Shown: in pieces, positions 9,015-16,212 of the stretch
Layout: each line of letters begins with the position of its first letter
Numbering within the stretch: the stretch's first letter is position 1
Origin: an uncultured Treponema sp.
GTDB lineage: Bacteria > Spirochaetota > Spirochaetia > Treponematales > Treponemataceae
Assembly (NCBI GenBank): GCA_937915735.1
Contig: CALGGS010000162.1
Span: 1-61,255, forward strand
Direction: 5' to 3'
Length of the DNA: 61,255 bases
The notes under the pieces: generated by a model
Seen by the model: the letters and a program-made list of their open reading frames with translations, nothing else
Database searches by the model: none
What the model was told of the DNA's origin: nothing
Position numbers and translations under genes: made by a program

Positions 9015-9491
9015 TTACCTTTTATGATATTCATCTAATCTGATTTCAATTTCGGACAGCTCATTTTCATACGCAGAAATTTGAGATGAGATTTTCTCTT
9101 CTTTTTCTAAATCGGTCGTAATTGATTTTTCGCGTTTTAACTCTGGAATGACGGTTTCTTCAAGCTCAATTTTTCTTTTTTTGAGATTCGTGATTTCTTT
9201 AGGCGGCCGCCCGCCCTTTTTTCCGTTTTCCCTGCTCGCAGATTTTTTTGCATTGCTTGTAGATTTTCCGTTGTAAGAATACAAAGAAGAAATCCAGAAT
9301 TTAAGGGAATTTATCGCCTGAGACATTTCAAATTCAATGTTCTCAAGATGATGAGCCTGCTCTGCCCTTTCATTTTCGCTGATTTCAGAAGCAATTTTTG
9401 ATTTTGCCAGCTGATTTATGATTGAAATTTGATTTTTCAAATCCTCAAGCTTTAAAATTCCCTTGTAAATCTGCTCGGTTTTTTTAGACAT
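9015..9491 (-). CDS. GGRPPK-motif coiled-coil protein, probable autoregulated DNA-binding protein
   Basis: This 158-aa protein is nearly all helical and highly charged. A basic centre at about residues 86-100 (ENGKKGGRPPKEITNLKKR) contains an AT-hook-like GGRPPK. It is flanked by an N-terminal helix rich in E/K and a C-terminal coiled coil. I do not recognise a named family. It lies between the binding protein and permease genes of a transporter operon and has its own promoter with a perfect palindrome in the spacer, which suggests negative autoregulation. There is no Shine-Dalgarno; the -10 box is only 5 nt from the ATG. DNA binding is inferred from the motif only. Confidence 0.6.
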   Translation of the reverse strand: MSKKTEQIYKGILKLEDLKNQISIINQLAKSKIASEISENERAEQAHHLENIEFEMSQAINSLKFWISSLYSYNGKSTSNAKKSASRENGKKGGRPPKEITNLKKRKIELEETVIPELKREKSITTDLEKEEKISSQISAYENELSEIEIRLDEYHKR

Positions 9492-9496
9492 AGCTA

Positions 9497-9526
9497 AGTA
9501 TAACCTAAGATTTTAGGTTTTTGCAA
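9497..9526 (-). promoter_or_regulatory. Promoter with operator palindrome in the spacer
   Basis: On the minus strand, -35 TTGCAA (9526-9521), an 18-bp spacer and -10 TATACT (9502-9497) precede the ATG at 9491 by 5 nt. The palindrome AACCTAAAATCTTAGGTT (9502-9519; 7-bp arms, 4-bp centre) fills the spacer. A protein bound there would exclude RNA polymerase. The transcript would begin at or next to the start codon. Confidence 0.65.
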
Positions 9527-9541
9527 CAAGTATTTGCTTTG

Positions 9542-10702
9542 TCATTCAATTTTTGCCAAAAACTTCATTTCCCGCTCTTCGCCGTAAATCGCTGCTCGTA
9601 AATCCAAAATCATCTCACCAATTTTGTCCGTCGCCTGATACAGATTTTTTCCAGTCACATAGATATTGTCAGATTTAAATGCCTTAAAATCTTTAAAAAG
9701 CACAGATTTTTCGAGCAACTCTGCTTTTGACGAAAGGGTATTATCTATCGAAGAATTGTAAATCAAAAGCTCACAGTCGGCACAACGGGCATAAAAATTC
9801 TCCATCGAAACAGCGACAGACGGGCTTGAATTATTTTTATCAAAAGAAAAAGCGTATTTTCCGCCAGCCATTTCTATCATTTTTGAAACATAATCCTCCC
9901 CGCCGCGCACAATCACCATTCCACTGGGATTTATGTAAAAAAACGCCACCGAAGGATAGCTTTCCCGACTCCTTTCAGCCGCTCTGACCGAAGAATCCAG
10001 CGAAGAAATCTGCCCGCCAAAAAATTCCTCCGCCCTGCTCGCCCCTCCGCACATCAGTCCGTAGATTTTTACCCACTCAAGGCGTCCAAGCGGGTTTTCT
10101 TCATAGCTCGACTTATCTACAAAAACAGGGATTCCTAAATCCTCAAGCTTTTCCTTAATCTGCGGAGAATGGTAAATCATCGTGGATTCAAGGGCAAGAG
10201 AGCAATTTTCTTTTAACAAAAGCTCAAAATCAGGCGCATTATATTTTCCGGCGTAAAGGATTTTCCCCTCATCCATCGCATTTTTCGCCTCGTCAATGAA
10301 CCAAGCGTTTTTTTGCAGCGAGGAGAATCTGACAGAATCAAGCGAGCCAATGGCATTAAAAAGCGACATCGCGCTAGTCGCCGCAAGGTAAACTTTTTTT
10401 ACGGGAGTGCGAATCACCTTAATTTCAGGAGGAAGATTTTTAGGAAGTTCCAGGTCTTTATCCGCAAGAAGATATTTATCAGAATTAAGAACAGTGAGCA
10501 GATATACCCTGTCACCCCGAAGAAGCCCATATTCCCAAACCTTTACGGCACTTGCATATTCAAGAGGAAACTCCCCCTCAAAAGAAAGACCGTCAAAGTC
10601 CGGGGGCAAATCGCTTTTTTGAAAATTCTTTGAACAGGAAGAGAAAAGAAGAGGTATGAGAAGCGCCAGTCTGAGGCACAGCCGAAGAATCTCAGATTTC
10701 AT
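9542..10702 (-). CDS. ABC transporter substrate-binding lipoprotein (BtuF/FecB-like)
   Basis: This 386-aa protein starts with a signal peptide ending in a spirochaete-type lipobox (LLFSSC, cysteine near residue 23). It has the two-lobe helical-backbone fold pattern of class III binding proteins: YLAATSAMSLFNAIGSLDSV in lobe one, and LEDLGIPVFVDKSSYEENPLGRLEWVKIYGLM linking the lobes. It sits upstream of the FecCD permease and downstream of a NEAT-like protein and CbiK in a riboswitch-controlled operon. The substrate is therefore probably a corrinoid, cobalt chelate or related tetrapyrrole. Confidence 0.8.
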   Translation of the reverse strand: MKSEILRLCLRLALLIPLLFSSCSKNFQKSDLPPDFDGLSFEGEFPLEYASAVKVWEYGLLRGDRVYLLTVLNSDKYLLADKDLELPKNLPPEIKVIRTPVKKVYLAATSAMSLFNAIGSLDSVRFSSLQKNAWFIDEAKNAMDEGKILYAGKYNAPDFELLLKENCSLALESTMIYHSPQIKEKLEDLGIPVFVDKSSYEENPLGRLEWVKIYGLMCGGASRAEEFFGGQISSLDSSVRAAERSRESYPSVAFFYINPSGMVIVRGGEDYVSKMIEMAGGKYAFSFDKNNSSPSVAVSMENFYARCADCELLIYNSSIDNTLSSKAELLEKSVLFKDFKAFKSDNIYVTGKNLYQATDKIGEMILDLRAAIYGEEREMKFLAKIE

Positions 10703-10707
10703 ACTTT

Positions 10708-11649
10708 TTATCGCATACTCTTTTTAATCCGTGCGCATCCTGCCAAAATGACTCCGCAAACCACCAGGCACACAACAAGAGGAAGCAGGGGAAAGCCTTT
10801 GTCTTTTCGGGCAGATTCCAGATTGAATTCCAGAAAATACAAAATTTCATGAGGCTCGCTCATTGCTATTGTGTCGGCAAGCACCGGCATTTTTTTGTCA
10901 AAAGCGAAGACAGGAATAAGGAATTTTGAATTTTCACCTTCAGAAATGCCGTCCTTGTTCACCAAATCGTATTTTTCACGGTTCACTTTCATATAGTCAT
11001 AGGTTGAGCTTGACCATTCGATTTCGCTCGTCGCAAGTCCGTCCTTTACAAGGATTTTTGCCGGTGACTTTACGCCAGCCCTTCCGCTTCCACCGCTTAA
11101 TTTTACATCGCAAAAGTAGGAGCCGTCTTTAAGCGGAATTTTCTGCTGCCTTACAGGAGAAAGCACAAGAGAAGTTTCCGGAAGGCTAGACGCATCAAAA
11201 AGAATGTCGCGGTCATACCATTTTTTCTTTTTTGAGCTGAAAGCCGCGCATTTTATCGGCACATTCAGACCTGAAACCGGTAATTCAAAAATAACAGGAC
11301 TTGTTTCGCTTTGCTCAATATAACCGCCCTTTGCCTCACTTGCTTCCAGGGCCGTGCCCAAAAAAAGCTTTGTGTAGGACTTTCCGCTCATCGTGATTTT
11401 TACAGTCATCTCACCATTTTTTACAGAAAGAAGAGCTTTTGTGATTTTGAACATAGAAGAGCTGGATTCAACAGCGATTTCATATTCTCCGTCAAGAACA
11501 TCGCCTGCAAAAACCGCAATCATCTCGTCATTGCCGACCTTTTGCGGAACAAGCATTTCAGATTCAGAAGCAACCTGGGCAAAAGTTGAAAATTGAAAGT
11601 TAAAATTTAAAAGTTGTAAAAGGATTGCTAAAACTAGGGATTTTTTCAT
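10708..11649 (-). CDS. Membrane-anchored protein with two NEAT-like beta-sandwich repeats
   Basis: The protein is 313 aa. It has an N-terminal signal peptide to about residue 24 and a C-terminal membrane helix (LLPLVVCLVVCGVILAG) followed by a basic tail. Between them are two similar units: residues about 53-150 starting DGEYEIAVES, and about 175-280 starting DGSYFCDVKLSGGSG and including SSSTYDYMKV. The DG-Y-V opening, KDG turn and a Tyr near the end of each unit resemble the NEAT haem-binding fold and the related domains found next to anaerobic cobalt/iron tetrapyrrole importers. It would present ligand at the cell envelope to the binding protein encoded 5 bp downstream. The family call is tentative. 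Confidence 0.5.
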   Translation of the reverse strand: MKKSLVLAILLQLLNFNFQFSTFAQVASESEMLVPQKVGNDEMIAVFAGDVLDGEYEIAVESSSSMFKITKALLSVKNGEMTVKITMSGKSYTKLFLGTALEASEAKGGYIEQSETSPVIFELPVSGLNVPIKCAAFSSKKKKWYDRDILFDASSLPETSLVLSPVRQQKIPLKDGSYFCDVKLSGGSGRAGVKSPAKILVKDGLATSEIEWSSSTYDYMKVNREKYDLVNKDGISEGENSKFLIPVFAFDKKMPVLADTIAMSEPHEILYFLEFNLESARKDKGFPLLPLVVCLVVCGVILAGCARIKKSMR

Positions 11650-11775
11650 GATTTTCTGGCTAATTCATAGTGATAAAAAGGATGCGAAGGATAAAGAAGA
11701 AGCAGACATCAGACGACAGGGGAATAGAAAATCTAAACTACCGCCTGTCTTCTTTACCTGCGCACCCTGATGAAA
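11650..11775 (-). other. Intergenic gap between cbiK and the NEAT-like gene
   Basis: The 126-bp gap carries a possible hairpin (GACAGG near 11753 on the minus strand pairing with CCTGTC near 11714) with a long loop. I see no promoter or second riboswitch, so read-through from cbiK is likely. Confidence 0.3.
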
Positions 11776-12663
11776 TTACTCGGCTATTGCAGCTTCCGTG
11801 TGTTTTACATAAATCTGCTGGATTTTTTCGTCCTGTCCCAGACCTTCAAGAACGCACTCTACCTCGTATCCTGCCGCCTTGAAAATTGATTTCCATGAGT
11901 CTTCTTCATCGCCGGCCATATCGTTGTTTGCGTGGTCACCTGCGACAACCATAAACGGAAGAAGAACGACTTTTTTGTATGAGCCTTTTGCATTGATTGC
12001 ATTAAGCAAGTCCTCTACATCTGGCTTTGCTTCGACAGTTCCTACATAGTAGTTTGAAAAGCCCTTTGAAGAAAGGACAGTCTGCATTTTTGCATAAACT
12101 GCGTTTGAGGCAGCCTCTGTTCCATGACCCATAAAGCAGATTGCAGTCTCGCCGTTATCGTAAGCTTTTGTCTTTGCCGCTATTTCGTCAGCTACGAGAG
12201 AAAAATCCTCATCGCTAGTCAAAAGAGGCGTTGAAAGGACAACCTTATCGAATTTGCTTTCATATTTTGAAAGAGTTTTCTGTAAGTCCGTGTACTCAAA
12301 TCCGCTCATAAGGTGAGTCGGCTGAACAATGAGAGTCTTGACTCCGTCATTTGCGGCACGAACAAGAGCCTCGTCAACATTATCAATAATAAGATTCTCG
12401 CGCTCCTTCAAGATATTGATGATTGTGTCAGCCGTGAACGCACGAGCAACTTTATACTCTGGAAAGTTTTCAGCGATTGCGTTTTCAATTCCGCCGATTG
12501 TCAAATCTCTTGAAGAATTGTAGCTGGTTCCAAAAGAAACTACGAGGATTTCTTTGTCATTAGCCTGTGATTTTTTTTCTGCCTTATGACAAGAAACGAA
12601 TGATGAAAGAATTGCTGCGGCTCCCAATACGAGAGCGACCTTTGAAAAATTAAACTTTTTCAT
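11776..12663 (-). CDS. cbiK: Exported sirohydrochlorin cobaltochelatase CbiK (lipoprotein form)
   Basis: The start at 12663 has AAGGAG upstream and gives a 295-aa protein. A longer frame upstream would run into the riboswitch and is rejected. Residues 1-25 are a signal peptide with lipobox FVSC (Cys25). The CbiK fold follows: ILVVSFGTSY at the start of the chelatase domain, and metal/active-site residues His180 (FMGHGTE), Glu211 (GTVEAKPD) and His244 (GDHANND), spaced as in characterised CbiK enzymes. CbiK inserts cobalt (or iron) into sirohydrochlorin. Export is unusual for a biosynthetic enzyme but known for the periplasmic CbiK of Desulfovibrio vulgaris, where a metal- or haem-transport role was proposed. 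It is directly under a cobalamin riboswitch. Confidence 0.88.
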   Translation of the reverse strand: MKKFNFSKVALVLGAAAILSSFVSCHKAEKKSQANDKEILVVSFGTSYNSSRDLTIGGIENAIAENFPEYKVARAFTADTIINILKERENLIIDNVDEALVRAANDGVKTLIVQPTHLMSGFEYTDLQKTLSKYESKFDKVVLSTPLLTSDEDFSLVADEIAAKTKAYDNGETAICFMGHGTEAASNAVYAKMQTVLSSKGFSNYYVGTVEAKPDVEDLLNAINAKGSYKKVVLLPFMVVAGDHANNDMAGDEEDSWKSIFKAAGYEVECVLEGLGQDEKIQQIYVKHTEAAIAE

Positions 12664-12699
12664 TTTTTTAAGACTCCTTTGTCTCGAAGAAGAAATTAA

Positions 12700-12838
12700 T
12701 AAGGCACTAAAAGCACCTGATTTCAGGCTGGTGTCTGACTTTAACAGTAGCGGCACTGTCGGGGAATTTCGCCCCTGTTCCCAGTTAGGCTTACCCCCGA
12801 CGAACAAAAAATGCCGCCGTTATGCAAGCACCAAAAAC
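12700..12838 (-). ncRNA. Cobalamin (B12) riboswitch
   Basis: On the minus strand the leader contains the conserved core: AACTGGGAACAGGGGCGAAA, then TTCCCCGACAGTGCCGCTAC, ACTGT and the B12-box-like GTCAGACACCAGCCTGA (about 12739-12723). A CCTGA-AA-TCAGG hairpin follows and could be part of the expression platform before the cbiK ribosome binding site. When adenosylcobalamin is bound, cbiK and the downstream transporter genes should be shut off. The ends are approximate. Confidence 0.85.
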
Positions 12839-12846
12839 CGAAGAAG

Positions 12847-12875
12847 ATACTATCAGATTTAAAGCTTTTTAACAA
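12847..12875 (-). promoter_or_regulatory. Promoter of the riboswitch-controlled operon
   Basis: Minus-strand -35 TTGTTA (12875-12870), a 17-bp spacer and -10 TAGTAT (12852-12847). Transcription would start near 12840, right at the 5' end of the riboswitch aptamer, which supports both calls. Confidence 0.65.
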
Positions 12876-12923
12876 GAAAAGCCGGAAGGAAATATATTCT
12901 CATAAAAATACTCTGTGAATAAG

Positions 12924-12946
12924 CACTATCTGTAGTGTTTTTTTTT
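12924..12946 (+). terminator. Small hairpin with T9 tract at the origin boundary
   Basis: CACTATCTGTAGTG (5-bp stem, 4-nt loop) is followed by nine T residues on the plus strand, immediately before the first iteron. No plus-strand gene precedes it, so it may end an antisense transcript or simply insulate the origin from transcription arising within the cbiK leader. Confidence 0.4.
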
Positions 12947-13336
12947 GTAACAGTTTATTTAAAACGCTAGGAGATGTCACAGTTTGTTTAAAAAGGTGTA
13001 ACACTTTATTTAAGATTTTATGTCACAGTCTGTTTAAATTCATCAACAAAAGGGTGTTAAAACCACAGATTTTATGTCACACCCTATTTAAATCTGTGGA
13101 AAACTCATCATTTTTCTATTCTTTTGTATTATAAGGATTTTTCAATGCTGTTTTTTAAGCCCAATCTGAAAAAGTAACAGTCTGTTTAAAAGATGTCACA
13201 CTTTGTTAAAATCTACTATATATTCAAATAAATTCTAATAAATTTAGGGAACTAATAGTAACTTTCTCAAAAATGTTGAAAACTAAAAATTCCTTAAACA
13301 CTTTGTTACATCCTTTTTGCTTAAACAGACTGTTAC
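12947..13336. repeat. Iteron array and putative replication origin
   Basis: Seven 17-bp direct repeats occur at 12947, 12976, 12998, 13022, 13076, 13174 and 13195, for example GTAACAGTTTATTTAAA, GTCACAGTCTGTTTAAA and GTAACACTTTATTTAAG. Two inverted copies lie at 13293-13309 and 13320-13336. The consensus is GTMACASTYTRTTTAAR. A DnaA-box-like TGTGGAAAA is at 13095-13103, and a strongly AT-rich stretch without repeats at about 13205-13290 could be the unwinding element. This is the architecture of an iteron-controlled theta origin, with RepA encoded alongside as the expected binder. Confidence 0.85.
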
Positions 13337-13340
13337 AACT

Positions 13341-14333
13341 TTATATTGTAGAAGTTATAAGAGCATAGCGAGTGTCATTCTTTAAAACTGGAGTAGGACT
13401 TTTGTGCAAAGTAATTCCCGTTCCATTTTTATCGATTTCAATGTTTACTTCTGGATAGTATTTCTTTTTTATTTCTTTTATCTGATTGATAATAAAGGCA
13501 TAGTTTACATTGACGGTGTTCTTATCTTGCTTTTCGGTAACAGGCATAAACTGCTCGACTAATTTTTCTCGCGGAATAAAGGCTGGCTTTGTAAGACCAT
13601 TGTTCCTGAAAACAAGCCAGGCATAAATGTCCTTTCCTACTGTGCTTGAAATACTTTTGTAAACAGTATAATCGATTGGAACGGCGTGCTGCTGGCAGAA
13701 GTGGGCGAATTCAGCGGAGATTATGATTTTAAAATTTCCGAATTTTGTGTCGCTCGAAGAATCCTTTACTTCCTGATACTGGACTCCGGTTGTAAAAAGA
13801 ATTGCGCCGGTTGATTTTGTCGTAACTTGAACATCTTCCTTTGGATAATTTCCGTCTTCATACAAATCCTTAAAAAGATAGCTGGCTTTTAACTCCTGTT
13901 TTTTCATTTCAAAAGAGAATGCTGCGTTCGTAAAGCAGTCAAGCTGCTCCTTAATGTCTTTGCCTCTTTGCCGTGGAAGCAGCATTTCTTTTAAAAGCTC
14001 AGAAAGAGATTTATACTCAATCATTACTGGAACATCTTTTTCTTTTGAAAGAACCGCATGTGTCGTAAGAATCGTAAGAAGAAGCCTGCCATAGCGACCA
14101 TAAGGGACATTCAGAGGGGATGTGAGGGTAAGGCTTAAGCCCTGGCTTCCTTTTCGGGTAAATGATGTTTTTTTGACATTCTTAAAAGGGAGTGAGGCCG
14201 TTGTAAAGAGTCCGGGCAAATAACTGAGAAGCTTTTTGTCCTCCGGCTGCTCTAAGACCATATCAAAAAGCTCTGATACCGAGTTATCCTGAGGTACTAA
14301 AGCTTTTTCTGTTTTGTTTGATTTTCTTGCCAT
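13341..14333 (-). CDS. repA: RepA-family plasmid replication initiator
   Basis: This 330-aa protein matches the plasmid-encoded RepA type (winged-helix initiators). The key segment is LNVPYGRYGRLLLTILTTHA at about residues 74-93, followed by SLSELLKEMLLPRQRGKDIKEQL, the conserved recruiter of this family. The later region IISAEFAHFCQQHAVPIDY, then DIYAWLVFRNN and IPREKLVEQF, corresponds to the second winged helix. It should bind the surrounding 17-bp iterons and open the origin. An iteron lies 10 bp upstream of its start (14343-14359), which suggests autorepression. It is convergent with no gene; its stop is 5 bp from the nearest inverted iteron. Confidence 0.82.
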   Translation of the reverse strand: MARKSNKTEKALVPQDNSVSELFDMVLEQPEDKKLLSYLPGLFTTASLPFKNVKKTSFTRKGSQGLSLTLTSPLNVPYGRYGRLLLTILTTHAVLSKEKDVPVMIEYKSLSELLKEMLLPRQRGKDIKEQLDCFTNAAFSFEMKKQELKASYLFKDLYEDGNYPKEDVQVTTKSTGAILFTTGVQYQEVKDSSSDTKFGNFKIIISAEFAHFCQQHAVPIDYTVYKSISSTVGKDIYAWLVFRNNGLTKPAFIPREKLVEQFMPVTEKQDKNTVNVNYAFIINQIKEIKKKYYPEVNIEIDKNGTGITLHKSPTPVLKNDTRYALITSTI

Positions 14334-14342
14334 AAATTTTAT

Positions 14343-14359
14343 GTAACAGTTTGTTTAAG
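14343..14359. promoter_or_regulatory. Single iteron at the repA start (probable autoregulatory operator)
   Basis: GTAACAGTTTGTTTAAG lies between the repA start codon (14333) and the end of the preceding gene. A lone initiator site at this place is typical of Rep autorepression. Confidence 0.6.
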
Positions 14360-14363
14360 ACCG

Positions 14364-14732
14364 TTACTCCCCCTCTTTTTTGATTCTCTGAATGCCGCTC
14401 TTTGAGAGCTTTACCCTGCCTGCGTTCACTTCTTCCTTTAAGAACTCATAGGCCATTTCAAAGCCTGCGTTCATTTTTAAGTCGTAGAGTGCGTAAAAAG
14501 CCTTTGCCTCGGCTCTTTTTCCCTTTGAGAATTTGAGCTGAACCACATCGTCAGAGCGTTTTCCTTTAGTTTCCGAGCTTTCTGCCGTCGTTGGTACTGA
14601 CTGGGCCGTGTAGTCCGTTGTGTCCAGCTTCGTGTTGTTTCCTATTTGATTCTGAACCTCTTCAGTTAAAGATGATGTAACACTTTGTTTAAGAGATGCC
14701 GAAGAAGATGATTTTTTGATTGGAATTGCCAT
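14364..14732 (-). CDS. Small protein between ParA and RepA, probable partition partner
   Basis: The 122-aa product has a Ser/Thr/Gln-rich, probably disordered first half and a basic helical second half (FSKGKRAEAKAFYALYDLK, then FLKEEVNAGRVKLSKSGIQR). It is encoded 12 bp after parA and 30 bp before repA. Small DNA-binding proteins in this position act as ParB/ParG-type centromere binders that stimulate ParA. I see no clear ribbon-helix-helix or ParB signature, so the role is inferred from place. An iteron (14677-14693) is embedded in its coding sequence. Confidence 0.5.
   Translation of the reverse strand: MAIPIKKSSSSASLKQSVTSSLTEEVQNQIGNNTKLDTTDYTAQSVPTTAESSETKGKRSDDVVQLKFSKGKRAEAKAFYALYDLKMNAGFEMAYEFLKEEVNAGRVKLSKSGIQRIKKEGE
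14677..14693. repeat. Iteron embedded in a coding sequence
   Basis: GTAACACTTTGTTTAAG matches the iteron consensus fully and lies within codons for the Ser-rich N-terminus of the 122-aa protein. It may aid RepA-mediated handcuffing or be a relic of array expansion. Confidence 0.65.
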
Positions 14733-14744
14733 TTTTCCCCTACC

Positions 14745-15494
14745 CTATTTTACTAATTCTGCAAGTTTTTCGAATGCCGTAAGCGTGTCAGATTTTGCAC
14801 CGAACTGCTGGACTGTTTTTCTTGCTCCCTGAGCTTTTCTGAAATTCTGATCTTGGGGAACAGTGACATAGTTTAGCTCGCTTGTGCTCAGCTGGGCTAA
14901 AATGTCCTTTGCCATTTTTGTCGAGAGGTTTACGGCGTTGAAGATGAAGGTTTTAAAAACCGGATTGTTGACTCTTTTTCGTTTTTTGAAATTCTGGAGA
15001 TTGTTTTCGAAGATTTGAAGACCGTCCTGAGAGAAGATGTCAGGCATTACTACAGCCAGGGTTTCGTCAGTTGCCGCCATAATGTTTTCCTCGAAGTCGT
15101 CGAAGTTCGGTGATGTGTCAAAAATGCAGTAATCAAAGCCCTGTTCTGAAAGTGCGTCTGTGATGTCCGCAAATGCGAAAGGATTTCCAGAGGCTTCGTT
15201 TGCGCGGTATTTTTTTAGCTGATTGTTTCCTTTTTCGTCGATTGCGGCTGTCGGAATGATGTAGAGATTTTCGACGCCTGTTTTTTGGACTGCCTCGTCT
15301 ACGGCGACATTTCCGTAAAGAATATCCGCCAGCTCGTGCTCGAAGGAGTCTAAAAGAGCGCTCGTGCTGTTGCCCTGAGGGTCGGCGTCGATGAGCACGA
15401 CTTTTTTATTTTTTGCAAGCTCTGCCGCAAGATTTACGCTGACGGTAGTTTTTCCGACCCCGCCCTTTTGAATAGCGACGCAAATTCGTTTCAT
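14745..15494 (-). CDS. parA: ParA/Soj-family partition ATPase
   Basis: The 249-aa protein starts MKRICVAIQKGGVGKTTVSV, with the deviant Walker A KGGVGKTT at residues 10-17. VVLIDADPQGNST is Walker A', and FDYCIFDTSPNFDDF is Walker B. The absence of an N-terminal HTH places it with type Ib plasmid ParA or Soj proteins, not the HTH-containing Ia type. It should dimerise on nucleoid DNA with ATP and move replicons. It heads a minus-strand operon with the 122-aa protein and repA, and is preceded by an AT-rich region with repeats. Confidence 0.9.
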   Translation of the reverse strand: MKRICVAIQKGGVGKTTVSVNLAAELAKNKKVVLIDADPQGNSTSALLDSFEHELADILYGNVAVDEAVQKTGVENLYIIPTAAIDEKGNNQLKKYRANEASGNPFAFADITDALSEQGFDYCIFDTSPNFDDFEENIMAATDETLAVVMPDIFSQDGLQIFENNLQNFKKRKRVNNPVFKTFIFNAVNLSTKMAKDILAQLSTSELNYVTVPQDQNFRKAQGARKTVQQFGAKSDTLTAFEKLAELVK

Positions 15495-15836
15495 TTGTTC
15501 CCCACCTTTTTTGAAAAATTATCCCGAAAAATATTATATGTTTTTTTCTATGAAAAATCAATAGAAAAAATCTATGAAAATTATGTAAAATATGAAAGAA
15601 TGTATGTAAACATATAAAATATATATGTAAAAAACTAATAAAATATGTTATAAAAAATATATGTTATCATAATAAAAATATGTGTTTACATATAAAATAT
15701 ATGTGTAATAAAAACTCGCACGAGAAAGGCCGTAAACGCGTCGATTTTGATTTTTTGAGTAATTTATCGATTGAAGTGAAATCGGTCGATTTTAGGCCTT
15801 TTTAGGAATTTTCCCTAAAGCTGTAAAAAAGCTTTT
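15495..15836. other. AT-rich region upstream of parA with repeats, candidate centromere
   Basis: The first 220 bp are about 85 percent A+T by eye. The 15-mer ACATATAAAATATAT occurs twice, at 15610-15624 and 15688-15702, each followed by a TGTAA end. Shorter CTATGAAAA copies occur at 15550-15585. From 15750 there are GTCGATTTT repeats around a GGCC-bounded inverted repeat, and an AAAGCT/AGCTTTTCTT hairpin at about 15816-15839. Type Ib par loci often place the centromere upstream of parA, so this is the likely parS. No gene is evident here. Confidence 0.5.
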
Positions 15837-15889
15837 CTTAAACAGGGTGTTACATAAATTTTCCTTCTCAGCCTTAAATGAAGTGTTAC
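15837..15889. repeat. Two inverted iterons at the distal side of the rep/par module
   Basis: CTTAAACAGGGTGTTAC (15837-15853) and CTTAAATGAAGTGTTAC (15873-15889) are the reverse complement of the iteron consensus. They lie 2.5 kb from the main array and bracket the rep/par genes. Confidence 0.75.
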
Positions 15890-15957
15890 ATCTTAAAGGT
15901 GGCTGCCCCGATATTTTGGCTATAGTTTTTCTTTGTATTTTCCGATAATTAAATGCT

Positions 15958-16149
15958 ATGGAAAACAAAACTGAAAAAACATTGTATAAAATCCGCTATG
16001 TGGGCGAAGCTTGTGATTATTTTGAAAAAGACAAGGTTTATCTTTGCGTTGGGGAGATTGTTTCGGGTCCGCAGAAGGGCTCTCTTTTTGTAATCAATGA
16101 GTACGGCGTTGACTATGTGTATTCTGCTGAAAATTTTGAGCGCGTGTAG
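15958..16149 (+). CDS. Small 63-aa protein of the replication module
   Basis: The reading frame is flanked by iterons on both sides and transcribed opposite to parA. The sequence alternates charged and aromatic residues (KIRYVGEACDYFEKDKVY, then FVINEYGVDYVYSAENF) and looks like a small beta-rich (SH3-like) fold. I do not recognise it. A GATAAT -10-like box ends 8 nt before the ATG and there is no Shine-Dalgarno. It may be a replicon-encoded accessory or copy-control protein. Confidence 0.55.
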   Translation: MENKTEKTLYKIRYVGEACDYFEKDKVYLCVGEIVSGPQKGSLFVINEYGVDYVYSAENFERV

Positions 16150-16159
16150 CGATTGAGGC

Positions 16160-16176
16160 CTTAAATAGACTGTTAC
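16160..16176. repeat. Outermost inverted iteron
   Basis: CTTAAATAGACTGTTAC is the reverse complement of GTAACAGTCTATTTAAG. It lies 37 bp before the next gene and marks the right limit of the replication module as far as iterons show. Confidence 0.75.
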
Positions 16177-16212
16177 AAGACATTTTTCTATTTTTGAGAT
16201 ATATTATAGAAA

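Noticed and set aside
12947..13336. Iteron array considered as a CRISPR array
   Set aside because: Repeats are only 17 bp, spacing is irregular (22-98 bp), both orientations occur and no cas genes are present.
15953..15955. Alternative ATG just before the 63-aa gene
   Set aside because: It is in another frame; the frame beginning at 15958 gives the plausible protein.
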